Shown here piece after piece: positions 34,418-42,949 of a stretch of DNA of 64,000 nt. The position numbers and the translations under genes were made by a program. The DNA is taken from contig JADIYY010000004.1 of the NCBI GenBank assembly GCA_016705065.1, positions 124,001 to 188,000 on the forward strand, written 5' to 3'. How positions within the stretch are numbered: position 1 is the stretch's first letter; every line of letters begins with the position of its first letter. Origin of the DNA: Candidatus Aalborgiella aggregata. Lineage in GTDB: Bacteria; Pseudomonadota; Gammaproteobacteria; Burkholderiales; Burkholderiaceae_C. The notes below the pieces were generated by a model. The model was not told where the DNA came from. It saw nothing but the letters and a program-made list of their open reading frames with translations, and did not search any database.

Positions 34418-35470
34418 TTACAAGGTATCCAACGGCCAACGCGGCTTCACGTCAAAAGCGTAATCAGTGTTTGCCATTTGTTGTCCACTTTGCAAGCGCA
34501 TGGCGGCGGCATAGGCAATCATCGCACCGTTATCTGTGCACCAAGCCAGCTCGGGGTAATGCACCCGCACACCTGTTAAAGCACACACCGCATTCAATTG
34601 CTGACGCAGCTTTTGGTTGGCACCCACACCACCTGCCACCACCAAGCGTTTCAAACCGGTTTGTTTCAATGCGGTGGTCGATTTGCGCACCAACACATCC
34701 ACAATGGCGGCTTGGGTGGAGGCCGCTAAATCAGCCAACAATTGTTTTGCGAATTGTTCAACTGGCACGCCCTGCTCTTGTACCAATTTTTGAATTTGCA
34801 CCAGCACCGCCGTTTTCAAACCCGCAAATGAAAAGTTCAAATCACCACTGTGTAGCAGTGGGCGTGGCAGTTGAAATGCTTTTTCATTCCCGCCAGTCGC
34901 CAACTTCGCCAAACCCGCACCACCCGGATATGGCAAGCCCATCAGCTTGGCCGATTTATCAAAAGCTTCGCCCGCCGCATCGTCCACGCTTTCTCCCAAC
35001 AATTCGTAGCTACCCACACCATCCACCCGCATCAACTGCGTGTGCCCGCCTGATACCAAGAGTGCCACGAACGGAAATTGCGGTGGATCGCTGCTCAAAA
35101 ATGGCGACAACAAATGTCCCTCTAAATGGTGCACACCCAAAACGGGCTTGCCCAAAGCGGCGCCCAAAGCGCATGCCGCTCCTGAACCCACCAACAAAGC
35201 ACCCGCAAGACCAGGTCCTTTGGTATAGGCCACCACATCCACATCATGCAATTGAAGACCAGATTTATTCAGCGCTTGCTGGGTCAAGGGCAACACACGC
35301 CGAATATGGTCGCGACTGGCCAGCTCTGGCACCACACCTCCAAATGCTTGGTGCATTTCAATTTGGCTGTGCAATGCATCCGCCAACAACACAGGTAAGC
35401 CCGCTTCATGGGTTTGCACAATCGCCACACCCGTCTCGTCGCAGCTCGATTCGATTCCTAAAATAATCAT
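34418..35470 (-). CDS. tsaD: tRNA N6-adenosine threonylcarbamoyltransferase TsaD
   Basis: 350 aa, ASKHA-fold catalytic subunit for t6A37. ILGIESSCDETGVAIV at the N-terminus, metal-binding histidines in HHLEGHLLSPFL near residue 110, LVSGGHTQLM near 135 and the C-terminal VAGGVGANQKLR near 272 are all canonical. It works with TsaB, TsaC and TsaE; tsaE is 7 kb away in this window. It is divergent from the lysE-type gene. Confidence 0.96.
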   Translation of the reverse strand: MIILGIESSCDETGVAIVQTHEAGLPVLLADALHSQIEMHQAFGGVVPELASRDHIRRVLPLTQQALNKSGLQLHDVDVVAYTKGPGLAGALLVGSGAACALGAALGKPVLGVHHLEGHLLSPFLSSDPPQFPFVALLVSGGHTQLMRVDGVGSYELLGESVDDAAGEAFDKSAKLMGLPYPGGAGLAKLATGGNEKAFQLPRPLLHSGDLNFSFAGLKTAVLVQIQKLVQEQGVPVEQFAKQLLADLAASTQAAIVDVLVRKSTTALKQTGLKRLVVAGGVGANQKLRQQLNAVCALTGVRVHYPELAWCTDNGAMIAYAAAMRLQSGQQMANTDYAFDVKPRWPLDTL

Positions 35471-35551
35471 GACTAGAGTTTAACGGACGGCATAAATGGT
35501 TGATATGGCATGCTAAATTCGACAACTTAACAGAGTTCAGTATCACAACCC

Positions 35552-36193
35552 ATGTCCACCGCCATTGCATCTGCGTTTATTTCCGGCTTCCTTACCAGCT
35601 TGGCACTTATTGTTCCCATTGGTGCGCAAAACGCATTTGTGTTGAAGCTGGGATTGATGCGGCAGCATGTGCTGGTGATTGCCCTCTTGTGTGGCCTCAT
35701 GGATGCCGTTTTGATTTTGCTAGGCGTGAGCTTGGCCAGCACGTTGGCAGGGGCGACGGCTGGGCAATATGCTTGGGTTTTGTTGACGGTGAAATATGTG
35801 GGTGTGGCATTTTTGGTGGCTTACGGGTTTCGCGCTTTCAGGGCAGCCTACCGGCATGCACAGCCGATGGCAGAAACACCGCTGAACCAAAACATTGCTT
35901 TGAAATCGGCCGTTCTCACCGCACTGGGATTCACACTGCTTAACCCACATGTTTACCTGGACACCGTGCTTTTGATTGGCGGCATCAGCGTGCAATTTAA
36001 ACCACATGAATATGAATACGCGATAGGCGCATTAACGGCATCCATCACTTGGTTTTTAATGTTGGGATTTGGCGCCAGACTGCTCACACCACTGTTCGCC
36101 AAAGCGCGCACTTGGATGGTATTAGAAGCCGTGATTGGTCTATTGATGTGGAGCATCGCCTACCAAATTTGGCACATGCCTCTGTCAGTTTGA
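35552..36193 (+). CDS. LysE/ArgO family amino acid exporter
   Basis: 213 aa, six hydrophobic helices. The diagnostic PIGAQNAFVLKLGL near residue 22 is the LysE/ArgO signature, and TLLNPHVYLDTVLLIG near 130 is the second conserved helix with Asn-Pro. It exports basic amino acids (lysine, arginine); direction and substrate are from family knowledge. The usual divergent LysR-type regulator (LysG/ArgP) is not next to it; tsaD occupies that position. A dispersed repeat follows its stop. Confidence 0.9.
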   Translation: MSTAIASAFISGFLTSLALIVPIGAQNAFVLKLGLMRQHVLVIALLCGLMDAVLILLGVSLASTLAGATAGQYAWVLLTVKYVGVAFLVAYGFRAFRAAYRHAQPMAETPLNQNIALKSAVLTALGFTLLNPHVYLDTVLLIGGISVQFKPHEYEYAIGALTASITWFLMLGFGARLLTPLFAKARTWMVLEAVIGLLMWSIAYQIWHMPLSV

Positions 36194-36209
36194 ACACAAA
36201 CGCTCAATA

Positions 36210-36275
36210 TGCTATATATTTAATAGCAATATAGGCAATCAATACGCCGGGTACAGCCTAATTTTTTATATATTT
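36210..36275 (+). repeat. Dispersed palindromic element, copy 5 (intergenic)
   Basis: TGCTAT - 7 nt - ATAGCA, then AGGCAATCAATACGCC, GTACAGCC and an AT-rich tail with TTTTTTATATA. The only copy outside a gene; it fills the gap between the LysE-type gene and the convergent dehydrogenase gene. Confidence 0.85.
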
Positions 36276-36287
36276 TCTTGATTTCAC

Positions 36288-37193
36288 TTATCGCAGTCGC
36301 TTCAGCAAGCTGGAAGTGTCCCAGCGCTGGCCGCCCATAGCTTGTACATCGGCATAGAACTGGTCAACCAACGCAGTGACTGGTAAGCGTGCGCCGTTGC
36401 GTTTGGCTTCATCGAGCAACAAGCCCAAATCTTTGCGCATCCAATCGACTGCAAAGCCAAAATCAAATTTATCAGCCACCATGGTTTTGCCGCGGTTGTC
36501 CAATTGCCAGCTTTGTGCTGCGCCTTTGCCAATCACATCCAGCACCAGGTTCATATCCAAACCCGCTTTTTGACCAAAGGCAATGGCTTCAGCCAAGCCC
36601 TGCACCAAGCCGGCAATGCAAATTTGGTTCACCATCTTGGTCAGTTGCCCCGCGCCCGCTTCGCCCATGCGCGTGAAAGCACGTGAGAACGCTATGCCTG
36701 TGGCTTGTGCGGCGTCAAATGCTGCTTGATCGCCACCGCACATCACGGTCAACAAGCCGTTCTGTGCACCAGCTTGTCCGCCCGATACCGGTGCATCGAC
36801 AAAATGCAAGCCTGCCGCTTTGGCTGCCGCATACAGTTCACGCGCCACATTGGCCGATGCGGTGGTGTGATCTACCAAGATGGCGCCTTTTTTCATGCCC
36901 GCAAAAGCACCATCGTTGCCTAAGACCACGCTGCGCAAATCATCGTCATTGCCCACGCAGCAAAACACAATATCGGCATCTTGCACGGCAGCTTGGGGTG
37001 TGGTGCCATGTTTAGAACCCGCATATTCACTACAAAACGCCAGTGATTTGGCAGCTGTGCGGTTGTACACCGTGACGCTGTGCCCTGCCAAATGCAAGTG
37101 CCCAGCCATGGGGTAGCCCATGACGCCCAAGCCTAGGAAGGCTACTTTATGGGCTGGTGATTGTTCATAAGTTTTCGGGTTAGTTGATGCCAT
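36288..37193 (-). CDS. NAD(P)-dependent beta-hydroxyacid dehydrogenase (3-hydroxyisobutyrate dehydrogenase family)
   Basis: 301 aa. The Rossmann motif FLGLGVMGYPMAGHL lies near residue 19. VDAPVSGGQAGAQNG near 136 contacts substrate, and the catalytic lysine is in GAGQLTKMVNQI near 188. Family members reduce tartronate semialdehyde or oxidise 3-hydroxyisobutyrate. GarR/GlxR, MmsB and succinic-semialdehyde reductases cannot be told apart by eye. No related catabolic genes are adjacent. Confidence 0.88.
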   Translation of the reverse strand: MASTNPKTYEQSPAHKVAFLGLGVMGYPMAGHLHLAGHSVTVYNRTAAKSLAFCSEYAGSKHGTTPQAAVQDADIVFCCVGNDDDLRSVVLGNDGAFAGMKKGAILVDHTTASANVARELYAAAKAAGLHFVDAPVSGGQAGAQNGLLTVMCGGDQAAFDAAQATGIAFSRAFTRMGEAGAGQLTKMVNQICIAGLVQGLAEAIAFGQKAGLDMNLVLDVIGKGAAQSWQLDNRGKTMVADKFDFGFAVDWMRKDLGLLLDEAKRNGARLPVTALVDQFYADVQAMGGQRWDTSSLLKRLR

Positions 37194-37261
37194 GATGTTG
37201 GTGTCTTTTTAGTTGGTGATTGAGAAAGTGGTTTGAAATATGGTTTAAGTAGGTATTTAAC

Positions 37262-37945
37262 TCATGCGTGCGTCATGCTTGCAATCTGACCCGCTTCGAT
37301 GGTGATGCTGCGTTCACAGCGGGCTGCGATAGCAGGGTCGTGCGTCACCAGAACCAAAGTCGTCCCCTGTTCGGCATTCAAATCAAACATCAGCTTCATG
37401 ATGGTTTCGCCGGTGGCGTGGTCCAAGCTGCCGGTGGGTTCATCGGCCAAAAGCACACTGGGCTGCACCACAAATGCACGTGCCAAGGCGACACGCTGCT
37501 GCTCGCCACCGCTCAATGTTTTGGGGTAAGCGTGCAAACGGCTGCTTAAACCGACGCGCTCCAGCATGTCAATCGCCATCTTTTTGGCGTCTTTGCGACC
37601 CGCCAACTCCAAGGGCAGCATCACGTTTTCTAGGGCGCTGTAATTGGCCATCAATTGAAAACTTTGAAACACAAAACCCATGGCTTGCGCACGCAACGCG
37701 GCGCGCGCGTCTTCATTCACCGCAAAAATATCTTGCCCACGCAAGCGAACTGTACCGCTGCTAGGTGTGTCCAAGCCCGCTATGATGGACAATAAGGTAC
37801 TTTTGCCTGAACCCGATGCGCCCACAATGGCGCAAGTTTCTTTGGCAAACAATTGGAAATGAATATCGCGCAAAATGTTGAGCGTGCCAGTCGAATCTGT
37901 CACTGACTTGCACACATGCTCTACCGAAATAATGGACTCACTCAT
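37262..37945 (-). CDS. ybbA: ABC transporter ATP-binding protein, YbbA-like
   Basis: 227 aa from the ATG at 37945; the frame extends upstream by 26 residues that overlap the divergent tesA signal peptide and look non-native. Walker A is GASGSGKSTLL near residue 43, the signature LSGGEQQRVALARA near 144, and Walker B VLLADEPTGSLD near 165. LolD/MacB/YbbA-type proteins power lipoprotein or membrane-lipid-linked systems. The divergent arrangement with tesA is the same as E. coli ybbA-tesA, which supports the name; the partner permease YbbP is absent here. Confidence 0.82.
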   Translation of the reverse strand: MSESIISVEHVCKSVTDSTGTLNILRDIHFQLFAKETCAIVGASGSGKSTLLSIIAGLDTPSSGTVRLRGQDIFAVNEDARAALRAQAMGFVFQSFQLMANYSALENVMLPLELAGRKDAKKMAIDMLERVGLSSRLHAYPKTLSGGEQQRVALARAFVVQPSVLLADEPTGSLDHATGETIMKLMFDLNAEQGTTLVLVTHDPAIAARCERSITIEAGQIASMTHA

Positions 37946-38747
37946 GCAGTTACTTTCAAAATGGATGGCTTCAAGTTTAACCACTCGCTTGGCAGTTGGT
38001 TTGCTTTTTGCTGTCTTTGCCAATCAACCCAGCTACAGCAAAACACAAACCGTCAAAATTTTGGTGATGGGCGACTCCATCAGTGCAGAGTATGGCTTAA
38101 AACGCGGCACAGGTTGGGTGGCTTTGTTGGAAAGCCGCATGGCTGAATCGGTCAATTGGAATGAGAAACCCAAAGCTAGCAGCAAGAATGCACAAAATGC
38201 TACGAATATAATAGCACCTCAGGCAATTAATACGCCGCCTACAGGCCAAAATAGCATCAAATTATTACCAAACTTCAGTATCGTGAATGCCAGCATCAGC
38301 GGTGAAACCACTGCCGGCGGGCGATCACGTTTGGCGGCATTATTGACGCTGCACAAGCCCAGCCATGTCATCATAGAACTGGGGGCAAACGATGCTTTAC
38401 GAGGACTGCCGGTCGCAGCGGCGCAAAGCAATTTGAATGCCATGACGCAAATGGCACTTCAATCAGGCGCCAAAGTTTTGATTGTGGGCATGCAGATTCC
38501 ACCCAACTATGGGCAAGATTACACCCAGCAATTCAGCGCTGTATTTGGCAATGTGGTGAAAGCCAATCAAAGCGCAAAAACCAAAACGAATAACGCTGTT
38601 GCGTTGGTGCCATTTATGCTCAAAGGCGTTGCAGATTCACCAGAATACCTCAAGCTGTTTCAAGCGGATCGCATTCACCCAACCGAATCCGCGCAACTGC
38701 AAATTTTGAACAATGTGTGGGTTGTGTTGCTCAAACAATTGAATTAA
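37944..38747 (+). CDS. tesA: SGNH-hydrolase arylesterase/thioesterase TesA
   Basis: 267 aa from the ATG at 37944; ATGs at 37932 and 37965 are also possible and no ribosome site decides. Signal peptide (TTRLAVGLLFAVFA, cleaved about 35). Catalytic blocks: GDSISAEYGL with the serine, GANDALRG with the Asn, and DRIHPTESA with Asp/His. Periplasmic multifunctional esterase. Compared with E. coli TesA, about 40 extra residues sit between the first helix and VNASISGET; the middle of these (about 86-103, NATNIIAPQAINT) is a dispersed repeat read sense. Overlaps the ybbA start by 2 bases. Confidence 0.88.
   Translation: MQLLSKWMASSLTTRLAVGLLFAVFANQPSYSKTQTVKILVMGDSISAEYGLKRGTGWVALLESRMAESVNWNEKPKASSKNAQNATNIIAPQAINTPPTGQNSIKLLPNFSIVNASISGETTAGGRSRLAALLTLHKPSHVIIELGANDALRGLPVAAAQSNLNAMTQMALQSGAKVLIVGMQIPPNYGQDYTQQFSAVFGNVVKANQSAKTKTNNAVALVPFMLKGVADSPEYLKLFQADRIHPTESAQLQILNNVWVVLLKQLN
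38198..38255 (+). repeat. Dispersed palindromic element, copy 6 (inside tesA)
   Basis: TGCTAC - 7 nt - ATAGCA, then CAGGCAATTAATACGCC and CCTACAGGCC. Sense to tesA and translated within a surface loop insertion. Confidence 0.82.
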
Positions 38748-38760
38748 TAATCCTTCAACC

Positions 38761-39837
38761 ATGAGCCTGCACCCCATTTCTGCTGAAGCTGCATTGCAAC
38801 AATTGGATCAATTTGACACCGTTGTCGATGCACGTACCGAGGACGAATACCAGCTTGACCGTTTACCCTTGGCTGTGAATTGGCCCACCTTGAACAACCT
38901 TGAACGCATTGAGGTCGGCACCCTGTACAAGTCCAATGCGTTCGAAGCAAAAAAAATGGGCGCGGCTATGGCGGCCAGCAACATTGCCAAGCACATTCGG
39001 CAACACGTGATGGACAAACCACGCGATTGGAAACCACTCACCTACTGCTGGCGTGGTGGCAAACGCAGCGGCTCTTTGTCGTTGATTTTGAGTGAGATAG
39101 GTTTCAGGGTGCACATCATCGAAGGCGGCTACAAGGCCTTTCGTGCTGCCTTGGTTGACGACATACCCAAACAAGTTGAACGCTTGAACTTCATCGTCAT
39201 TTGCGGACCTACCGGCAGTGGAAAAACACGCTTGCTACAAACATTGGCAGCTATGCATGGCAGCGAGCCAACACCACAAGTGCTCGATTTAGAAGCACTG
39301 GCCAATCACCGCAGCTCGGTGCTGGGCGTGTTGCCCGGTGTGGCACAGCCCAGCCAGAAAGCGTTTGATTCCATGGTTTGGAACGCCTTGCGCCAATTTG
39401 ACCCCAGCCGGCCCGTTTATGTCGAATCAGAAAGCAAGAAAGTTGGCAATGTAGCTGTGCCAGAAGCATTGATGCAAAAAATGCGGGCTAGCCCATGTTT
39501 GAATTTGCAATTACCCTTGGAAGAACGTGTGGCTCTGTTGATGGAGGACTATGATTTTTTCGTCAAAGACACAGCATTTTTCTGCGAACGCTTAGGCGCA
39601 CTCACTGCGGCTCGTGGTCGTGAATTGGTACAAAAATGGCAAGACTTGGCACGAAACAACCAATGTGAAACAGTGGTGCAAGAGCTGCTCACTCTGCACT
39701 ACGACCCTGTGTATTTGCAATCCATGCAGCGCAATTTCCAAGGCTATGCCAATGCCACCCAAGTCACGCTCACACACCGTTCACCACAAATGATTTCGGC
39801 TGTCGCACAAAGATTAACGACACAAAAGCTGGATTAG
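38761..39837 (+). CDS. mnmH: tRNA 2-selenouridine synthase (SelU/MnmH)
   Basis: 358 aa. An N-terminal rhodanese domain (VVDARTEDEYQLDRLP) has the active Cys96 in YCWRGGKRSGS, and a P-loop domain carries GPTGSGKTR (149-157). It replaces sulfur by selenium (via a geranylated intermediate) at the wobble 2-thiouridine of some tRNAs. It needs selenophosphate from SelD, which is not in this window. It lies 13 bases after tesA and is probably co-transcribed. Confidence 0.93.
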   Translation: MSLHPISAEAALQQLDQFDTVVDARTEDEYQLDRLPLAVNWPTLNNLERIEVGTLYKSNAFEAKKMGAAMAASNIAKHIRQHVMDKPRDWKPLTYCWRGGKRSGSLSLILSEIGFRVHIIEGGYKAFRAALVDDIPKQVERLNFIVICGPTGSGKTRLLQTLAAMHGSEPTPQVLDLEALANHRSSVLGVLPGVAQPSQKAFDSMVWNALRQFDPSRPVYVESESKKVGNVAVPEALMQKMRASPCLNLQLPLEERVALLMEDYDFFVKDTAFFCERLGALTAARGRELVQKWQDLARNNQCETVVQELLTLHYDPVYLQSMQRNFQGYANATQVTLTHRSPQMISAVAQRLTTQKLD

Positions 39838-39938
39838 TGCACACATTTTGATTTTTCTTGTATGCAATTGAATACATAGAAAGTTGTTCGAGGCTAAACT
39901 TTGGCGCACCTCAAAACACTTCTTTGTATTTAAACCAA

Positions 39939-40535
39939 ATGTATTCAAAAAATCTATTCAAACTCGCAGTAGCCACCACTGTTTTCACAAGTTTTATTGC
40001 TCTTTCGGGTTGCGCCAGTAAACCGGAAGTGGTTGTTACGGCGCCTACCCCCAAAGCAGTCATTGCCATCGACCAAACACCACGAGGTGTGCAAATACCG
40101 TTGCCAAATACCGTGTTGTTCCAGTTCGGCAAATCTGATCTGAACACAGTTGCAGCCGACCCCTACTTGGACAAAATCGCCGCGCTGATCATAGGCAAAT
40201 CTAGCAAGCCAGTAGCTGTTGAAGGACATACCGATAACGTGGGTACATTAACTGCGAATCAGCAACTCTCAGAAGCACGCGCCAAAATCGTGCGTGATGC
40301 TTTGCAATCACGTGGCGTACCAGCAGAACGTTTGAAAGCAGAAGGTTTTGCATATCAACGCCCCGTTGTGTCCAATAGCAACGAGGAAGGACGTGCTCTT
40401 AACCGCCGTGTTGAAATTATCATTTTGGATGAGAAAGTGGAAAACATCACAGCAGGTGAGCCTGCCAATGCCTTTGAGTCTGCATTTGCAAAACTCAAAG
40501 CCATGGTCGATGCAGGTTTGGTAAAACCACTTTAA
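39939..40535 (+). CDS. OmpA-family lipoprotein
   Basis: 198 aa from the ATG at 39939. The signal ends in the lipobox LSGC with lipidated Cys25. The OmpA-like peptidoglycan-binding domain runs from about 63 to 165 (VLFQFGKSDLN, EGHTDNVGT, LSEARAKIVRDAL, NRRVEIIILD), with the conserved Asp and Arg that hold diaminopimelate. A 40-residue tail follows. It anchors the outer membrane to murein. Similar to Pal/YiaD-type proteins; no tol genes nearby. Confidence 0.87.
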   Translation: MYSKNLFKLAVATTVFTSFIALSGCASKPEVVVTAPTPKAVIAIDQTPRGVQIPLPNTVLFQFGKSDLNTVAADPYLDKIAALIIGKSSKPVAVEGHTDNVGTLTANQQLSEARAKIVRDALQSRGVPAERLKAEGFAYQRPVVSNSNEEGRALNRRVEIIILDEKVENITAGEPANAFESAFAKLKAMVDAGLVKPL

Positions 40536-40583
40536 TGGCCTCTTTAATGTCCACTTTAATCAATCAAATAGTTGTTGAATAGC

Positions 40584-41447
40584 ATGATCACACGTCGACA
40601 TTTTTCTACTCTTGCGGGCGTATCCATGACGTCCTTTCTTGCCCCAGTCATGGCACAAACCAGTCGACCCAAAACGGCTTTGGTATTGGGTGCCGGTTCG
40701 GCACGTGGTTTTGCGCATATTGGCGTTATCAAAGCTATAGAAGCTGCAGGCATCAAACCTGATTTGATTGTCGGCGCGAGTGCGGGTAGCGTTATCGGTG
40801 TTTTTTATGCCGCTGGCTACACAGGACAACAAATGGAAGACATCGCCATGAAAGTGCGCGATGCAGATGTCATTGATCAATCGAACAATTCGAAACGTGG
40901 CCTGATTGCTGGCGCAGCTTTGCAAAAGTTAATCAATACCTTTGTCAAAGACAAGCCCATCGAATCTTTGAAAATACCATTTATTGCAATTGCTACCAAC
41001 CTCAAAAATGGTGAAGCCATTCAATTGAAAACTGGCGATACGGGTCAAGCTGTGCGAGCATCAAGCAGCATGCCAGGCATCTTCTTACCCACCAGCATCA
41101 ATGGTACAGAATTGGTCGATGGCGCTATCAGCAGCCCATTGCCTGTGGCCGTTGCACGGCAAATGGGGGCAGAAGTTGTTATCGCGGTTGACGTCGGATC
41201 CGCACCGCAAAACCCGAATGCGGCTGGTATTTATGAAATCATCATGCAATCGTTCGAGATCATGGGGCAGGCGATTGCAAAACTGGAAGGTCAGAAAGCT
41301 GATGTACTGATCAAACCGAATGTGGGTGCCTATTCAGGATCTGACTTTGGCAACCGTGCACAATTGATTGCCGCAGGTTTAACAGCAGGTCAGCGCGCAG
41401 TTGAACAAATCCGTCTGGCGCAAAACAGCGTCAAGAAACGTAAATAA
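40584..41447 (+). CDS. Patatin-like phospholipase, RssA/YchK type
   Basis: 287 aa from the ATG at 40584. Twin-arginine signal (TRRHFSTLAG, hydrophobic stretch, cleaved near PVMAQ at 25), so exported folded. Oxyanion loop GAGSARGFAH, nucleophile Ser66 in GASAG and catalytic Asp179 in LVDGAIS give a complete Ser-Asp dyad. It should hydrolyse acyl esters of phospholipids or lysophospholipids in the periplasm. It follows the OmpA-like gene in the same direction. Confidence 0.88.
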   Translation: MITRRHFSTLAGVSMTSFLAPVMAQTSRPKTALVLGAGSARGFAHIGVIKAIEAAGIKPDLIVGASAGSVIGVFYAAGYTGQQMEDIAMKVRDADVIDQSNNSKRGLIAGAALQKLINTFVKDKPIESLKIPFIAIATNLKNGEAIQLKTGDTGQAVRASSSMPGIFLPTSINGTELVDGAISSPLPVAVARQMGAEVVIAVDVGSAPQNPNAAGIYEIIMQSFEIMGQAIAKLEGQKADVLIKPNVGAYSGSDFGNRAQLIAAGLTAGQRAVEQIRLAQNSVKKRK

Positions 41448-41468
41448 TTAGCAGCTTGAGTTGTTAGT

Positions 41469-41645
41469 TCAGGGGGTTTGCGTCGCCGAATCGCCTGGCC
41501 CGTCGCTATGTGGCTCTGAGTCGCTTGGGGTATCAACCGTGTCGCCTGACTTGCGTTCAGACTTCTGCTTGAGCTTTTCCTCTTTTTTCTTCTTTTTTGC
41601 GAGTTCTTTTTGGCGTTTTTCGAAGCCGTAATTAGGTGTTGCCAA
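41469..41645 (-). CDS. Small Lys/Glu-rich hypothetical protein
   Basis: 58 aa, read by hand in the gap between patatin and metC. Starts with TTG at 41645; the peptide begins (M)ATPNYGFEKRQKELAKKK, then alternates Lys/Glu, then ends in a Ser/Asp/Pro/Gly tail (SDSEPHSDGPGD). The front, ATPNYxFEKRQ-K/R-E-x-AKKKKKEEK, looks like a short conserved protein common in Burkholderiales, of unknown function. There is no strong ribosome site (only a GAAAG-like stretch). The patatin gene ends 21 bases beyond, convergent. The rest of this 268-base gap shows nothing else. Confidence 0.6.
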   Translation of the reverse strand: MATPNYGFEKRQKELAKKKKKEEKLKQKSERKSGDTVDTPSDSEPHSDGPGDSATQTP

Positions 41646-41715
41646 GATGTTCTTTCATTTGGTGGTGTGATTTGACTTTAACACGTATTTAGGGCTGTTC
41701 AAACGACTGATAGCT

Positions 41716-42948
41716 TCATATGGCCAGTGTTTGTCTGAATGCTTGATCCAAATCCAGTTGAAGATCCTGCACATCTTCTAAACCAATTGAGAATCTGACC
41801 AAATGCCCTTCTTTTAAATGTTCTGGCCACTGCCCTTCGCGCATGCTACGCAAGTTATAGGGCATTACCAAACTGATGGGGCCGCCCCAGCTGTAACCCA
41901 ATTTAAAAAGTTGCAGCGCATCACAAAAAGCATCTACTTGATGGTGTGTGAAACGTTTATCAAAAATGATGCTGAACAAGCCTGCTGCATAACCATTCCC
42001 ATTTACATTTGCTGTTGTACACAAAGATTGCCAATGCGCATGACCAGGCGAACCCGCTATCGCGGGATGCAAGACTTGCAAAACTTGGCTTTGTGATTGA
42101 CACCACAAAGCCAATGCGCGCGCTGTTTTGTCATGTGCAGCATAGCGCAGTGGTAGGCTGTGCATAGACCGCAAAATAGATTCCACATCATTCAAGCCAA
42201 CGCTATAGCCCAATCTCATGTGACAGCGCTTGATCAAGGCATGCAAACCATCATCACGCGTAATGACGCTGCCCATCAACACATCAGCCCCACCGCTGGG
42301 ATATTTGGTTAGTGCATGCACGGTGATGTCCACACCACCTATGCCATCGCCTTTTTTCTCTTGGTCCAACTCAAAAGGTTTAAATGCCAAACCAGCACCC
42401 CAGGTATTGTCCAAAGCGGTGAGCACGCTGCGAGATTTGCAAACACGTACAAGCTCGATCAATTCTGGAAATTCCATGGTCACAGAGCCAGGCGCCTCTA
42501 GCCATACCAGTTTGGTTTTGGCATTGATTTTTGCGGCCAAACATGATGGGTTCAAAGCATCGTACAACTGGTAGCTGATTCCAAAGTGCGTCAATTCACT
42601 TTGCGCCAATGTGATTCCAGGACCATACGCATTGTTGGGGATCAGCACTTCGTCACCAGCTTTAAGTAGTGCCAAATTGACCAACGCGATGGCGGCCAAC
42701 CCGCTGGGAACCAAGCAGCAATAGCGTCCACCCTCCAATGCGCACAGTTGTTCTTCTAAGACAAACGTGGTTGGGGTGCCTTTGGTACCGTAGGTGTATT
42801 GTTGGCCCAGCTCGTCGCCGTATCTGGCACGCATGCTGGAGGTGTCAGGAAAGATGATGGTGGAAGCTTTGAATACACCCGCTTGAACCGCCGCATATCC
42901 CGCTGGCGGTTGATAATTAGGATGAAGGATTTGCGTTGTTTTTTTCAA
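41716..42948 (-). CDS. metC: Cystathionine beta-lyase (PLP-dependent)
   Basis: 410 aa Cys/Met metabolism PLP enzyme. Cleaves cystathionine to homocysteine, ammonia and pyruvate. YTYGTKGTPTT near residue 52 supplies phosphate-binding residues from the partner subunit; LEGGRYCCLVPSGLAAI near 71 stacks on the cofactor; DNTWGAGL near 177 has the Asp that binds the pyridine nitrogen; and HALTKYPSGGADV near 210 holds the Schiff-base lysine. The family also includes gamma-synthases, but the TKY-SGG-DV context and length fit MetC. One base separates it from the CorC-like gene upstream, probably an operon. Confidence 0.88.
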   Translation of the reverse strand: MKKTTQILHPNYQPPAGYAAVQAGVFKASTIIFPDTSSMRARYGDELGQQYTYGTKGTPTTFVLEEQLCALEGGRYCCLVPSGLAAIALVNLALLKAGDEVLIPNNAYGPGITLAQSELTHFGISYQLYDALNPSCLAAKINAKTKLVWLEAPGSVTMEFPELIELVRVCKSRSVLTALDNTWGAGLAFKPFELDQEKKGDGIGGVDITVHALTKYPSGGADVLMGSVITRDDGLHALIKRCHMRLGYSVGLNDVESILRSMHSLPLRYAAHDKTARALALWCQSQSQVLQVLHPAIAGSPGHAHWQSLCTTANVNGNGYAAGLFSIIFDKRFTHHQVDAFCDALQLFKLGYSWGGPISLVMPYNLRSMREGQWPEHLKEGHLVRFSIGLEDVQDLQLDLDQAFRQTLAI

Positions 42949-42949
42949 T

